Assembly: GCF_015910535.1 (NCBI RefSeq)
Contig: NZ_JACBJG010000003.1
Coordinates: 1 to 64,000, forward strand
DNA length: 64,000 nucleotides
Direction of reading: 5' to 3'
Origin: Saccharomonospora sp. NB11
GTDB lineage: Bacteria; Actinomycetota; Actinomycetes; Mycobacteriales; Pseudonocardiaceae
Part shown: one piece after another, positions 7,683 to 15,034 of the stretch
How the letters are laid out: each line of letters opens with the position of its first letter
Numbering within the stretch: position 1 is the first letter of the stretch
The notes under the pieces: generated by a model
What the model saw: only the letters and a program-made list of their open reading frames with translations
Told to the model about the DNA's origin: nothing
Database searches by the model: none
Program-made: the position numbers and the translations under genes

Positions 7683-8965
7683 CGGAGCTATCCGGACAGT
7701 CGAGTTTCGACTCCCACCACCCGCCGCAGCGCGAGCTGCTGGAAGACTGCGTGCACTGCGGGTTCTGCCTCCCGACGTGTCCCACCTACCAGCTCTGGGG
7801 CGAGGAGATGGACTCGCCGCGGGGCCGCATCTACCTCATGGACCTCGCCGAACGAGGTGAGATCGAGCTTGAGGGCGCGTTCACCCAGCACATCGACGCA
7901 TGCCTCGGCTGCATGGCGTGTGTGACCGCGTGCCCGTCCGGCGTGCAGTACGACCGGCTCCTCGAAGCCACGAGGCCGCAGATCGAACGCAACGTGACGC
8001 GCCGCCCGTCCGATCGGCTGTTCCGCGACGCGATCTTCGCGTTGTTCCCGTACCGGCGCAGGCTCCGCGCCGCCGCCGTGCTGGGCCAGGTCTACCAGAA
8101 GTCGGGGTTGCCGAAGCTGATGGAGCGCGTGCTGCCGCCCCGACTCCGGGCCACGCAGGCACTGCTCCCGCCCGTACGGCTGCGCGAGGCGTTCGCCTCC
8201 CTCCCCCGGCGTGTGCGGCCGACGGGAGACGTGCGGCGGCGGGTCGCCCTGCTCTCGGGCTGCGTGCAGGACGTCTTCTTCCACGAGGTCAACGCCGCGA
8301 CCCAGCGGGTGCTCGCGGCAGAAGGCTGCGAGGTGTTGACTCCCCGGCAACAAGGCTGCTGCGGGGCGCTCGAACTCCACGCGGGCCGGGAGGACCAGGC
8401 CCTCGCCCGCGCCAAGCGCACCATCGAGACCTTCGAGAAGCTTCCCGTGGACGCGATCGTCGTCAACGTCGCAGGCTGCGGCTCGTCGCTCAAGGAGTAC
8501 GGGCACCTGCTCGCGGACGACGAGGAATGGGCCGAGCGCGCCCGGGCGTTCAGCGCGAAGGTGCGTGACGTGACCGAGCTGCTGGCCGAGCTGGAGCCCC
8601 GCGCGCCGCGACGGCGGATCGAGGCGAAGGTGGCCTATCACGATGCGTGCCACCTCGGACACGCCCAGGGAGTGCGGGAGCAGCCGAGGGCCGTGCTGCG
8701 CACCATTCCCGGGCTCGACGTGGTCGACCTGCCGGAGGCGGAGATCTGCTGCGGGTCGGCGGGCATCTACAACCTCGTGCAACCCGAACCGGCAGCCGAG
8801 CTCGGGCAGCGCAAGGCGGACAACGTCCGGAGCGTGGCACCCGACCTGTTGGTGACGGCCAACCCGGGTTGTCTGTTGCAGATCCGGCGCTACCTGGGCG
8901 ACGACGTCCCCCTGAAGCACCCGGTGCAACTGCTCGACGAAGCCATCAACGGCGGGTCCTCCTGA
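7679..8965 (+). CDS. glcF: Glycolate oxidase iron-sulfur subunit GlcF
   Basis: A 428-residue iron-sulfur protein with two 4Fe-4S clusters near the N-terminus (CVHCGFCLPTCP about residues 22-33, CLGCMACVTACP about 76-87) and two CCG (heterodisulfide-reductase-like) domains shown by GCCGALELHAGRE (about 226-238) and ICCGSAGIYNLVQPE (about 356-370). It transfers electrons from GlcD/GlcE towards the quinone pool. The GTG at 7679 overlaps the glcE stop (GTGA). The 21-bp repeat array begins four bases after its stop codon, so any terminator of the operon must lie in that array. Confidence 0.9.
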   Translation: MTELSGQSSFDSHHPPQRELLEDCVHCGFCLPTCPTYQLWGEEMDSPRGRIYLMDLAERGEIELEGAFTQHIDACLGCMACVTACPSGVQYDRLLEATRPQIERNVTRRPSDRLFRDAIFALFPYRRRLRAAAVLGQVYQKSGLPKLMERVLPPRLRATQALLPPVRLREAFASLPRRVRPTGDVRRRVALLSGCVQDVFFHEVNAATQRVLAAEGCEVLTPRQQGCCGALELHAGREDQALARAKRTIETFEKLPVDAIVVNVAGCGSSLKEYGHLLADDEEWAERARAFSAKVRDVTELLAELEPRAPRRRIEAKVAYHDACHLGHAQGVREQPRAVLRTIPGLDVVDLPEAEICCGSAGIYNLVQPEPAAELGQRKADNVRSVAPDLLVTANPGCLLQIRRYLGDDVPLKHPVQLLDEAINGGSS

Positions 8966-8969
8966 CGGC

Positions 8970-9205
8970 GTGTCCTGGCTCGGCGCACGCGTGTCCGCGC
9001 TCGGCGCGCGCGTGTCCGCAGCCTGCGCACGCGTGTCTGCGCCGTGCGACGCCGAGCCTGCGCCCTGCGGCGCCGATCCTGCAGCTTGCGTACGCGTGCC
9101 CGCGCCGTGCGACACCGAGATGCGTACCTGCGATGCCGACATGCGTGCGTAGAGCGAGGACATGCGTGCGTACGGCGCCGACATGCGTGCACAGAGCGAG
9201 GACAC
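8970..9205. repeat. 21-bp phased repeat array 1 (12 units)
   Basis: Five-base boxes of the form GTGTC or its complement GACAC/GACAT recur exactly every 21 bases at 8970, 8991, 9012, 9033, then degenerate at 9054, 9075, 9096 and 9117, and again at 9138, 9159, 9180 and 9201. Each box is followed by a 16-base, G/C-rich, partly self-complementary spacer. The left units read GTGTCCGC..TGCGCACGC and the right units are the reverse complement, with the 21-base phase kept across the switch. The array fills the space between glcF and the methyltransferase and ends in GGACACGCCCGGGG, an end shared with array 2. Confidence 0.85.
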
Positions 9206-9248
9206 GCCCGGGGTGGCAACGGCGCCGTTCGCCACTAGCGTGGGGAGC

Positions 9249-9869
9249 GTGCGCTCCCATCGGGTCTTCGCCACCTGCTACGACCGGATGAACGCCGCCG
9301 CCGAGCGGACGTTCCTCGGTCGACGCCGGGCAGCGCTCCTCGGCGGACTCACCGGCACCGTGCTCGACGTCGGTGCGGGCACCGGGGCGAACCTGCCCCA
9401 CCTCCGGTCGGCCGAGCGCGTCGTCGCCGTCGAACCGGACCCCGCCATGCGGCAGCGGCTGGAGCGTCGCGCCGCCGAATCCACGATCAGCGTCGAGGTG
9501 TCCGCCGCGTCCGCCGACGCGCTGCCCTTCGACGACGCCTCGGTCGACGCGGTGGTGTTCACGCTGGTGCTCTGCACGGTCGGCGACCCGAACGCGGCCC
9601 TCGCGGAGGCCCGGCGCGTCCTGCGTGACGACGGCACGTTGGCCGTGCTCGAACACGTCCGTGGCACCGGTCGACTCGCGCGGTTCCAGGACGCGATCAC
9701 TCCCGTGTGGAAGGTCGTCGGCGCGGGCTGTCACCCGAATCGCGACACCCTCACCACCTTGCGCGGACTGGGCGACTTCGCGATCCACGACGTGGATGAG
9801 TTCCGCGAGCTCCCGCGCTGGTTCCCGGCCAGTCCCATGCTCCAGCTCACGGCACGCCCGACCCGCTGA
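9249..9869 (+). CDS. SAM-dependent methyltransferase, class I
   Basis: A 206-residue methyltransferase with SAM-binding motif I TVLDVGAGTGANL (about residues 36-48), the acidic end of strand 2 (VVAVEPDPAMR) and a motif IV-like segment LPFDDASVDAVVFTLVLCTV (about 93-112). The N-terminal HRVFATCYDRMNAAAER is typical of small UbiE/Methyltransf_11-type proteins related to phospholipid or small-molecule methyltransferases. The GTG at 9249 is preferred because the open frame upstream runs into the repeat array; GTG 9240 is also possible. The gene sits alone between two copies of the 21-bp array, and its substrate cannot be deduced. Confidence 0.75.
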   Translation: MRSHRVFATCYDRMNAAAERTFLGRRRAALLGGLTGTVLDVGAGTGANLPHLRSAERVVAVEPDPAMRQRLERRAAESTISVEVSAASADALPFDDASVDAVVFTLVLCTVGDPNAALAEARRVLRDDGTLAVLEHVRGTGRLARFQDAITPVWKVVGAGCHPNRDTLTTLRGLGDFAIHDVDEFRELPRWFPASPMLQLTARPTR

Positions 9870-9890
9870 ACCCGACGCACGGGAAGAGCC

Positions 9891-9979
9891 GACACCCGTA
9901 CGCAGCTCGCGGACACGAGTGCAGGAACTGCCGACACCCGCGCGCAACGGGCGGACACGCGTGCGCAGCTCGCGGACAC
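9891..9979. repeat. 21-bp phased repeat array 2 (5 units)
   Basis: GACAC boxes occur at 9891, 9912, 9933, 9954 and 9975, exactly 21 bases apart, with spacers such as GCGTGCGCAGCTCGCG. All units point the same way. The array lies between the stop of the methyltransferase and the converging end of the conservon operon. It ends in GGACACGCCCGGGG, followed by a short duplicated CGGGGCAGTCC. Confidence 0.85.
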
Positions 9980-10019
9980 GCCCGGGGCAGTCCCGGGGCA
10001 GTCCCCTGGCAGGGCTCGG

Positions 10020-10613
10020 TCAGTACTGGGCCGGGACCATGTTCGCCGAGGCCATGACGTGCTGGATCAGCGTCACGAGGACCTGCTTCGTCGACTCGCG
10101 GTCGCGCGCGTCGCAGAGCAGCACAGGCACGTGCGGCCCGACATCCAGCGCCGCCCGCACCTCCTCGGTGCCGTAGCGGTACGCGCTGTCGAAGCAGTTC
10201 ACCCCGACCACGAACGGCAGGCCCCGCCGCTCGAAGAAGTCCACGGCCGGGAAACACGTCTCCAGCCTGCGCGTGTCGGCCAGCACCACCGCGCCGAGCG
10301 CGCCCTGCGCCAGCTCGTCCCACATGAACCAGAACCGGTCCTGCCCGGGCGTGCCGAACAGGTACAGGATCAGATCCGGGCTGATCGTAATCCGACCGAA
10401 GTCGAGCGCCACGGTGGTGGTGCTCTTCGACTCCACGCCGGAGAGGTCGTCGACGCCTTCCGACGCCGAGGTCAGCATCTCCTCGGTACGCAGCGGCGGG
10501 ACCTCGCTCACCGAGCCCACCATCGTCGTCTTGCCGACCCCGAACCCACCGGCGATCAGAAGTTTCACCGCCGTCGCACGGAGACGTCGGTCGTCAGAGT
10601 TTGCGGATGCCAT
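10020..10613 (-). CDS. cvnD: Conservon GTPase (CvnD-type)
   Basis: A 197-residue small GTPase of the MglA/Ras-like type found in conservons. It has the P-loop GGFGVGKTTMVGS (about residues 22-34), a FGTPGQDRF switch-II-type motif (about 86-94) and a NCF..AYRYG segment in place of the NKxD motif, typical of this family. In the best studied Streptomyces conservon the four Cvn proteins form a membrane-associated complex resembling a G-protein-coupled receptor system. The gene overlaps the end of the DUF742 gene by 20 bases and is last in the operon; a 21-bp repeat array follows. Confidence 0.88.
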   Translation of the reverse strand: MASANSDDRRLRATAVKLLIAGGFGVGKTTMVGSVSEVPPLRTEEMLTSASEGVDDLSGVESKSTTTVALDFGRITISPDLILYLFGTPGQDRFWFMWDELAQGALGAVVLADTRRLETCFPAVDFFERRGLPFVVGVNCFDSAYRYGTEEVRAALDVGPHVPVLLCDARDRESTKQVLVTLIQHVMASANMVPAQY

Positions 10614-10962
10614 CGAGAACCGCCTGCAGTACGTGCTTGTTGGGTGCTTCGCTCGGAGGCGCGGCCTTACGGAAGATCACATAGTTCTGCTCGATCAAAT
10701 CACTGAGGAGCACCTTCACGACGGGCAGGGGGAGGTCGATGTGACCTCCGACCTCCGCCACCGACATCGGGTGCTGGCAGAGCCGTACGATCCTCTCGTA
10801 CTCCTCCGGGAGATGCGCGGCTTCGGCCGGAGTGCACAGCGCCACCACCAGCGTCATCATGTCGAGGCCGTACTGGTCGGAACGGGTCCGGCCCCCGGTC
10901 ACGACGTAGGAGCGCACGAGTCCCGCGCGCTCGTCGTCCCACATCTCCTCACTGTCGCTCAT
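10594..10962 (-). CDS. cvnC: Conservon DUF742 protein (CvnC-type)
   Basis: A 122-residue DUF742 protein with the typical SYVVTGGRTRS (about residues 15-25) and a winged-helix-like core (CQHPMSVAEVGGHIDLPLPV, about 58-77), which may bind a partner or DNA. The ATG at 10962 overlaps the stop of the roadblock gene (ATGA), so the true protein is shorter than the longest open frame. It belongs to the four-gene conservon module with unknown input signal. Confidence 0.87.
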   Translation of the reverse strand: MSDSEEMWDDERAGLVRSYVVTGGRTRSDQYGLDMMTLVVALCTPAEAAHLPEEYERIVRLCQHPMSVAEVGGHIDLPLPVVKVLLSDLIEQNYVIFRKAAPPSEAPNKHVLQAVLDGIRKL

Positions 10963-11369
10963 GTCGTCGTGTGCGACTCCACCCGGGGCGCGGCGCTCAG
11001 CAGGGCACCGACGCGCTTGACCAGCATGTTCATCGAGTACGCGACCATGCCCATGTCGGCGTCCTCGGACGTCAGCAGGGCGAGGCACGCGCCTTGGCCC
11101 GCAGCGGTGACGAAGAGGAACGCGTGGTCCATCTCGACCACCGTCTGCCTCACCTGCCCTCCGCCGAAGTGCCTGCCCGTGCCACGCGCGAGGCTCTGGA
11201 AGGCCGACGCGACGGCCGAGAGGTGCTCACCGTCGTCCTCGCTCAGGTTGCTGGACCGACCGATGAGCAGGCCGTCGGACGACAGGACGACGGCCCGGTC
11301 GGCCCCCGCGACCTTCCTGATGAGGTCGTCGAGCAGCCAGTCGAGTTCGTTGACTACCGAGTTGGCCAT
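10959..11369 (-). CDS. cvnB: Conservon roadblock/LC7 protein (CvnB-type)
   Basis: A 136-residue roadblock/LC7-fold protein (NELDWLLDDLIRKVAGADRA near the N-terminus, then the LSSDGLLIGRS and CLALLTSED strands). Such proteins act as regulators of the partner small GTPase, similar to MglB acting on MglA. It starts five bases after the kinase stop and overlaps the next gene by four bases. It is expected to bridge the sensor kinase and the GTPase at the membrane. Confidence 0.87.
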   Translation of the reverse strand: MANSVVNELDWLLDDLIRKVAGADRAVVLSSDGLLIGRSSNLSEDDGEHLSAVASAFQSLARGTGRHFGGGQVRQTVVEMDHAFLFVTAAGQGACLALLTSEDADMGMVAYSMNMLVKRVGALLSAAPRVESHTTT

Positions 11370-11374
11370 GTTCC

Positions 11375-14170
11375 TCAGTCTCCAGACTCGTCGGGGCCGG
11401 GTTGGTGCTGTCGTGCTCGGCGGGTTCCTTGTTGGAACGCCGAGAGCCTGCTTCGGGCCTGTTCGGGAGCGGGTTCGTAGTCGTCTCCGCCGCCCGTGCC
11501 ACGGTCGTCGCCGACGGCACCGAGGGTGGTCGTGTCGTCCCGAAGCTGGGGTGCCAGGTTCTGCTGCCGCCGACGGCGGGGCAGTGGTGGCCTGCCGGCG
11601 TCGTCCAGGGCACCCGCTTGCGCGGCGGGCGGCCGCGTGTCCTGGCCGGGCCGAACCAGTCCGCCGGACTGGACCGGACCGCTCGACTGGACCGGGCCGC
11701 TCGACTGGACCGGACGTTCGGGCGCCGGTCGGGCCTGGTGTCGGGGTCCCGGGTCTGCGGGGCGAGCCGCTCGGGGTGCTTCCCGCTGCAGCTTGGGCAC
11801 GTATCGCGTCGGGGTGGCGTCGTCGCCCTCGACCTGGGCGTGCCTGCCCGGTTCACCCGGCATGTCGTCGGACGACCACGTCAGCACGTCCTCTCCCGGC
11901 AGTTCTCCGTGGACGCCTTCGACGGTGTCCGCGCTGTTCTGGGTGTTCTGCGTGTCCGGTGCGTCCGCTGCGTCGTGTGCGTCCGGCTCGGCAGTGACGT
12001 CGCCGTCGCGCTGTCCACGCCGGGGCAGCATCGGGCGGTCGTCGTCCGCCACGGACGGCGTCGGTGGCGCGACCGGCACCCGTCGCACCGTGGTGGTCGC
12101 CGAGCTCGACTCGGCTCCGACGGCGGGCGAACCGTTGACCTTCTCCCCGTTGCGGGCGGGCAGCGCCCTCGGGCGACGAGTGATCGGCGCGGCACCGCCG
12201 GACTCCGCCTCCGGCTGCTCCTGCGCACTGGGCTTCGACTCGCCGTCGTCGGGGAGGTCGCTCAGCAGCTCGGTGCGCACGAGCACGATGGCGCGGGTGC
12301 CGCCGTACGCGGAGTCGCGCAACGTCACGGTGAAGCCGTGCTTGGCCGCGAGCCTCGCCACCACGAACAGCCCGAGCCTCGGCTCCTCGGACAGCGCCAT
12401 GAAGCTGAAGTCCGGAGGGTTGCGCAGCATCTCGTTGAGCCGTTCGAGCTCGTCGTCCTCCATGCCGATGCCCTGGTCCTCGATCTCGATGACCACGCCT
12501 CGGCCGACGAGTTCGCCACGCACCTCCACCCGCGACTGCGGCGGGGAGAACGACGTCGCGTTGTCGATCAGCTCGGCGAGCAGGTGCACCAGGTCGCTGA
12601 CCACCGGGCCGGCGACGGCGGCGGCGGGCAGCTTGCCCATGGTGACGCGCTTGTAGTCCTCGGTCTCGGCGACGGCGCCCTTGACGATGTCGCCCACGGG
12701 CACGGGATTGCGGAATTGCCGCCCGGGCTGCTCGCCGCCGAGGATGATCAAGTTCTCGGCATTGCGACGCGCCCGGGTGGACAGGTGGTCGAGCTGGAAC
12801 AGCAGGTCGAGCTGGTCGGGGTCCTCCTGCTTGCGCTCGGCGGCGTCGAGTGCCGAGAGCTGCCGGTGCACGATCACCTGGCTGCGGTGGGCGATGTTGA
12901 GGAAGACCCGCTGCGTGCCTTCCCGGGTCTTGGCCTCGTCCACGGCTGCGGCGATGGCGGTGCGCTGGGCCTCGTTGAACGCCTCGGCGACCTGGCCGAT
13001 CTCGTCGGTTCCGTGGTCGAGGTAGGAGACCTCCGTGGCGAGGTCCACCTGCTCGCCCGTACGCAGCCGTTCGACGATGCGGGGCATCCGCTCGTTCGCC
13101 AGCTCCAGCGTGGCCTCACGCAACGCGACGAGGCGCTTGACCAGCCGGTCGGACATCCGCCACGCCAACAGGAACACGGCCAGCGCGGCGGCGATCACCG
13201 CGGCGGCACCGAGGAGCGTCGTGTACAGCGTCTGATCGGCCTCGTCGAGCGCCAGCTCGGTGGCCACGGTGCTCTGCTCGACGTAGAGGTCCCACAGCGC
13301 GCCGCTCACCTCGGCCGCCGCAGCACGCCACGCGGGTTCGGGCACCGGGAGGTCGTCGGTGTTGCCCCGCAGGAAGGTGTTCTCGACGCTGGTCAGGGTC
13401 TTCCACGCGTCGCCGGAGATCAGCTCCTCGTACTTGGCGCGGACCGACGGGATCATGTCCGGCACGGCCTGCTGCAACGTGGCGTGGTACGCACCGATCT
13501 GGCCGATGTAGGTGCGGAACTCCTGCTCCGTCAGGCCGCCGCTCGCGATACCGGCGGCGGCGAGCGCGTCACCACGGGACATGCCGTCGGCCGCGACGAA
13601 CAGCGGCATGGCGACCATGCGCTTGTACGCGCTCTCGGCGCTCGGCGTCTCCTGCGCGACACCGTTGAGACCCACCACGTAGGCGTCGATGATCCCGTTG
13701 TAGAAGTCGTAGGCCTCCTGCAGCGAGACGTCGCCGCGGTCGACACGCTGCCGGAACTCGCCGAGCTGTGCGGTGCGCTCCCCGGCGACCTTCGTGGCGG
13801 CCAGCACGTTGTCCGGTGCGTCCGCCGCAATGGCGTCGAGGTCGTCGGCCATGTCCTCGGCCGCCCCGTCGGTTCGCTGCCGCTGCTGCGACAACTCCGC
13901 TCGCAGCGATCGCGTCATGGCGATCTCCTGCAGGGTGAGCCTGCGCTCCTCGCGCACGTTCGCGAACAGCACACCGGCGGGCTTGGCCGCGTCGTGGACC
14001 TTGGTGCTGAAGGACCGGTCCTGCACGGCGTCGACCACGAGCAGGGTCGCCACCGTGACGCCGGTGAGCAGGAAGACGAGGCTCGGGATGAAGGCGATGG
14101 CGAGCACTCGGGTGCGGATGGTCGAACGCCCACGGCGTGAGGCGGCACTCTTGTTCAACAACGCGCTCAA
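11375..14170 (-). CDS. cvnA: Conservon sensor histidine kinase with NIT-type sensor (CvnA-type)
   Basis: A 931-residue membrane kinase. A first helix (about residues 24-52) and a second (about 318-338) enclose an extracytoplasmic all-helical nitrate/nitrite-sensing-like (NIT) domain. A HAMP-like linker, a dimerisation region with HRSQVIVHRQLSALD, and an HATPase_c domain (ELIDNATSFSPP N-box about 520-531; EDQGIGM G1-box) follow. The last 300 or so residues are a Pro/Gln/Arg-rich disordered tail with a threefold PVQSSG-type repeat, common in CvnA proteins. It is first in the operon. The promoter 90-120 bases upstream is overlapped by a 12-bp inverted repeat. Confidence 0.88.
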   Translation of the reverse strand: MSALLNKSAASRRGRSTIRTRVLAIAFIPSLVFLLTGVTVATLLVVDAVQDRSFSTKVHDAAKPAGVLFANVREERRLTLQEIAMTRSLRAELSQQRQRTDGAAEDMADDLDAIAADAPDNVLAATKVAGERTAQLGEFRQRVDRGDVSLQEAYDFYNGIIDAYVVGLNGVAQETPSAESAYKRMVAMPLFVAADGMSRGDALAAAGIASGGLTEQEFRTYIGQIGAYHATLQQAVPDMIPSVRAKYEELISGDAWKTLTSVENTFLRGNTDDLPVPEPAWRAAAAEVSGALWDLYVEQSTVATELALDEADQTLYTTLLGAAAVIAAALAVFLLAWRMSDRLVKRLVALREATLELANERMPRIVERLRTGEQVDLATEVSYLDHGTDEIGQVAEAFNEAQRTAIAAAVDEAKTREGTQRVFLNIAHRSQVIVHRQLSALDAAERKQEDPDQLDLLFQLDHLSTRARRNAENLIILGGEQPGRQFRNPVPVGDIVKGAVAETEDYKRVTMGKLPAAAVAGPVVSDLVHLLAELIDNATSFSPPQSRVEVRGELVGRGVVIEIEDQGIGMEDDELERLNEMLRNPPDFSFMALSEEPRLGLFVVARLAAKHGFTVTLRDSAYGGTRAIVLVRTELLSDLPDDGESKPSAQEQPEAESGGAAPITRRPRALPARNGEKVNGSPAVGAESSSATTTVRRVPVAPPTPSVADDDRPMLPRRGQRDGDVTAEPDAHDAADAPDTQNTQNSADTVEGVHGELPGEDVLTWSSDDMPGEPGRHAQVEGDDATPTRYVPKLQREAPRAARPADPGPRHQARPAPERPVQSSGPVQSSGPVQSGGLVRPGQDTRPPAAQAGALDDAGRPPLPRRRRQQNLAPQLRDDTTTLGAVGDDRGTGGGDDYEPAPEQARSRLSAFQQGTRRARQHQPGPDESGD

Positions 14171-14236
14171 GGCCCTTCCAGCGACAGGTGTTTCATGGGG
14201 CCCCCAACCCGTGCAGCGGACTTCACGCAGCCTCCA

Positions 14237-14293
14237 TCTCGCGCTAAGCCAGCGCTTAGCGCGAGATTAAGCAAAAGGCGACATGAGAGTCAA
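14237..14293 (-). promoter_or_regulatory. cvn operon promoter overlapped by a palindromic operator
   Basis: On the minus strand, TTGACT (14288-14293), 18 bases, TAATCT (14264-14269) make a vegetative-type promoter about 95 bases upstream of cvnA. A perfect 12-bp inverted repeat, TCTCGCGCTAAG / CTTAGCGCGAGA with a 6-base centre (14237-14266), begins inside the -10 and covers the expected start of transcription. That placement fits repression by a dimeric DNA-binding protein. Confidence 0.6.
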
Positions 14294-14805
14294 TATGACA
14301 TGGCCCGCCGCCGTCGCGAGAGAAGCGACGATCACGGAGTCACGAGACCCGCCTCGTAGGCGAAAATTGTCAACCGAACTCTATTTGGCCCGCCGAAATA
14401 GGCAAAGGCCGGTGTGATGCGCGTCCTGACGTGGCCTGAACCTCAACCAGCACGCTCGCCACGTCGAACCCCGATTCACGGCGCTCTACCGTGAGTAGAA
14501 CTCTCCGCCGAGCAATCCTGTGGCGCCTCTCACCGACTCCCCGTCACAAAAGCGCATCGACAACGTACCGTCACCGATCAATTGCAGCACGCATGTCGTA
14601 ATTACCGGCACGGTGGGGATATGGATACACTTTTTCACCGCCCGGCAATCAATAGTGGCCCATACCACTGCGACGACGTCACAAAGGTTCCGACCGGTGA
14701 GACCCGCGTTCGGGCGCGTGGCATGTGACCTGAGCCGCGTGACCGTAACTTCCCGCGAACGACCGGCGATACCGCCCGTGTCAAGCACCGAGGAGGCCGG
14801 TGTCG
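14294..14805. other. AT-richer gene-free region between cvnA and a small membrane gene
   Basis: This 510-base stretch is noticeably less G/C-rich than its surroundings, especially 14500-14700. A 100-codon minus-strand open frame (14486-14788) crosses it but has no family likeness or ribosome binding site. I see no RNA gene or repeat here. Upstream control regions for the divergent genes are the simplest content. Confidence 0.5.
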
Positions 14806-14997
14806 ATGCCGCGACGTGTCCTGAAACCGTGGCTCACCACGCGTCTGGCGTTGCTCGTCCTGGCACTGACGTTCACAGCGACGGCGGTGGTCCAGGCGTG
14901 TCTCGCCGCCACCACCACGGAATGGTGGCCGGGAGTGGTGGCCGCAGCCCTGACCGCCGCCGCCGTGTGGTGCGTGGTCGAAGCGCTGAACGGCTGA
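14806..14997 (+). CDS. Small two-helix membrane protein (63 aa)
   Basis: A 63-residue protein with two hydrophobic helices (about residues 12-33 and 40-58) separated by a short TTTEWWPG loop, with basic residues ahead of the first helix. The AGGAGG ribosome binding site (14791-14796) lies 9 bases before ATG 14806, which decides the start over the GTG at 14800. It resembles unnamed small actinobacterial membrane proteins. No function can be assigned. Confidence 0.6.
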   Translation: MPRRVLKPWLTTRLALLVLALTFTATAVVQACLAATTTEWWPGVVAAALTAAAVWCVVEALNG

Positions 14998-15034
14998 GCC
15001 ACCACCACACGGCCCGACGGCGTTGCTCGTGGCC

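Noticed and set aside
8970-9205. CRISPR array
   Set aside because: Period is only 21 bases, units diverge gradually, orientation flips and no cas genes are present.
14486-14788. 100-codon minus-strand frame in the AT-richer region
   Set aside because: No ribosome binding site, no domain, and it lies across the upstream region of a divergent gene.
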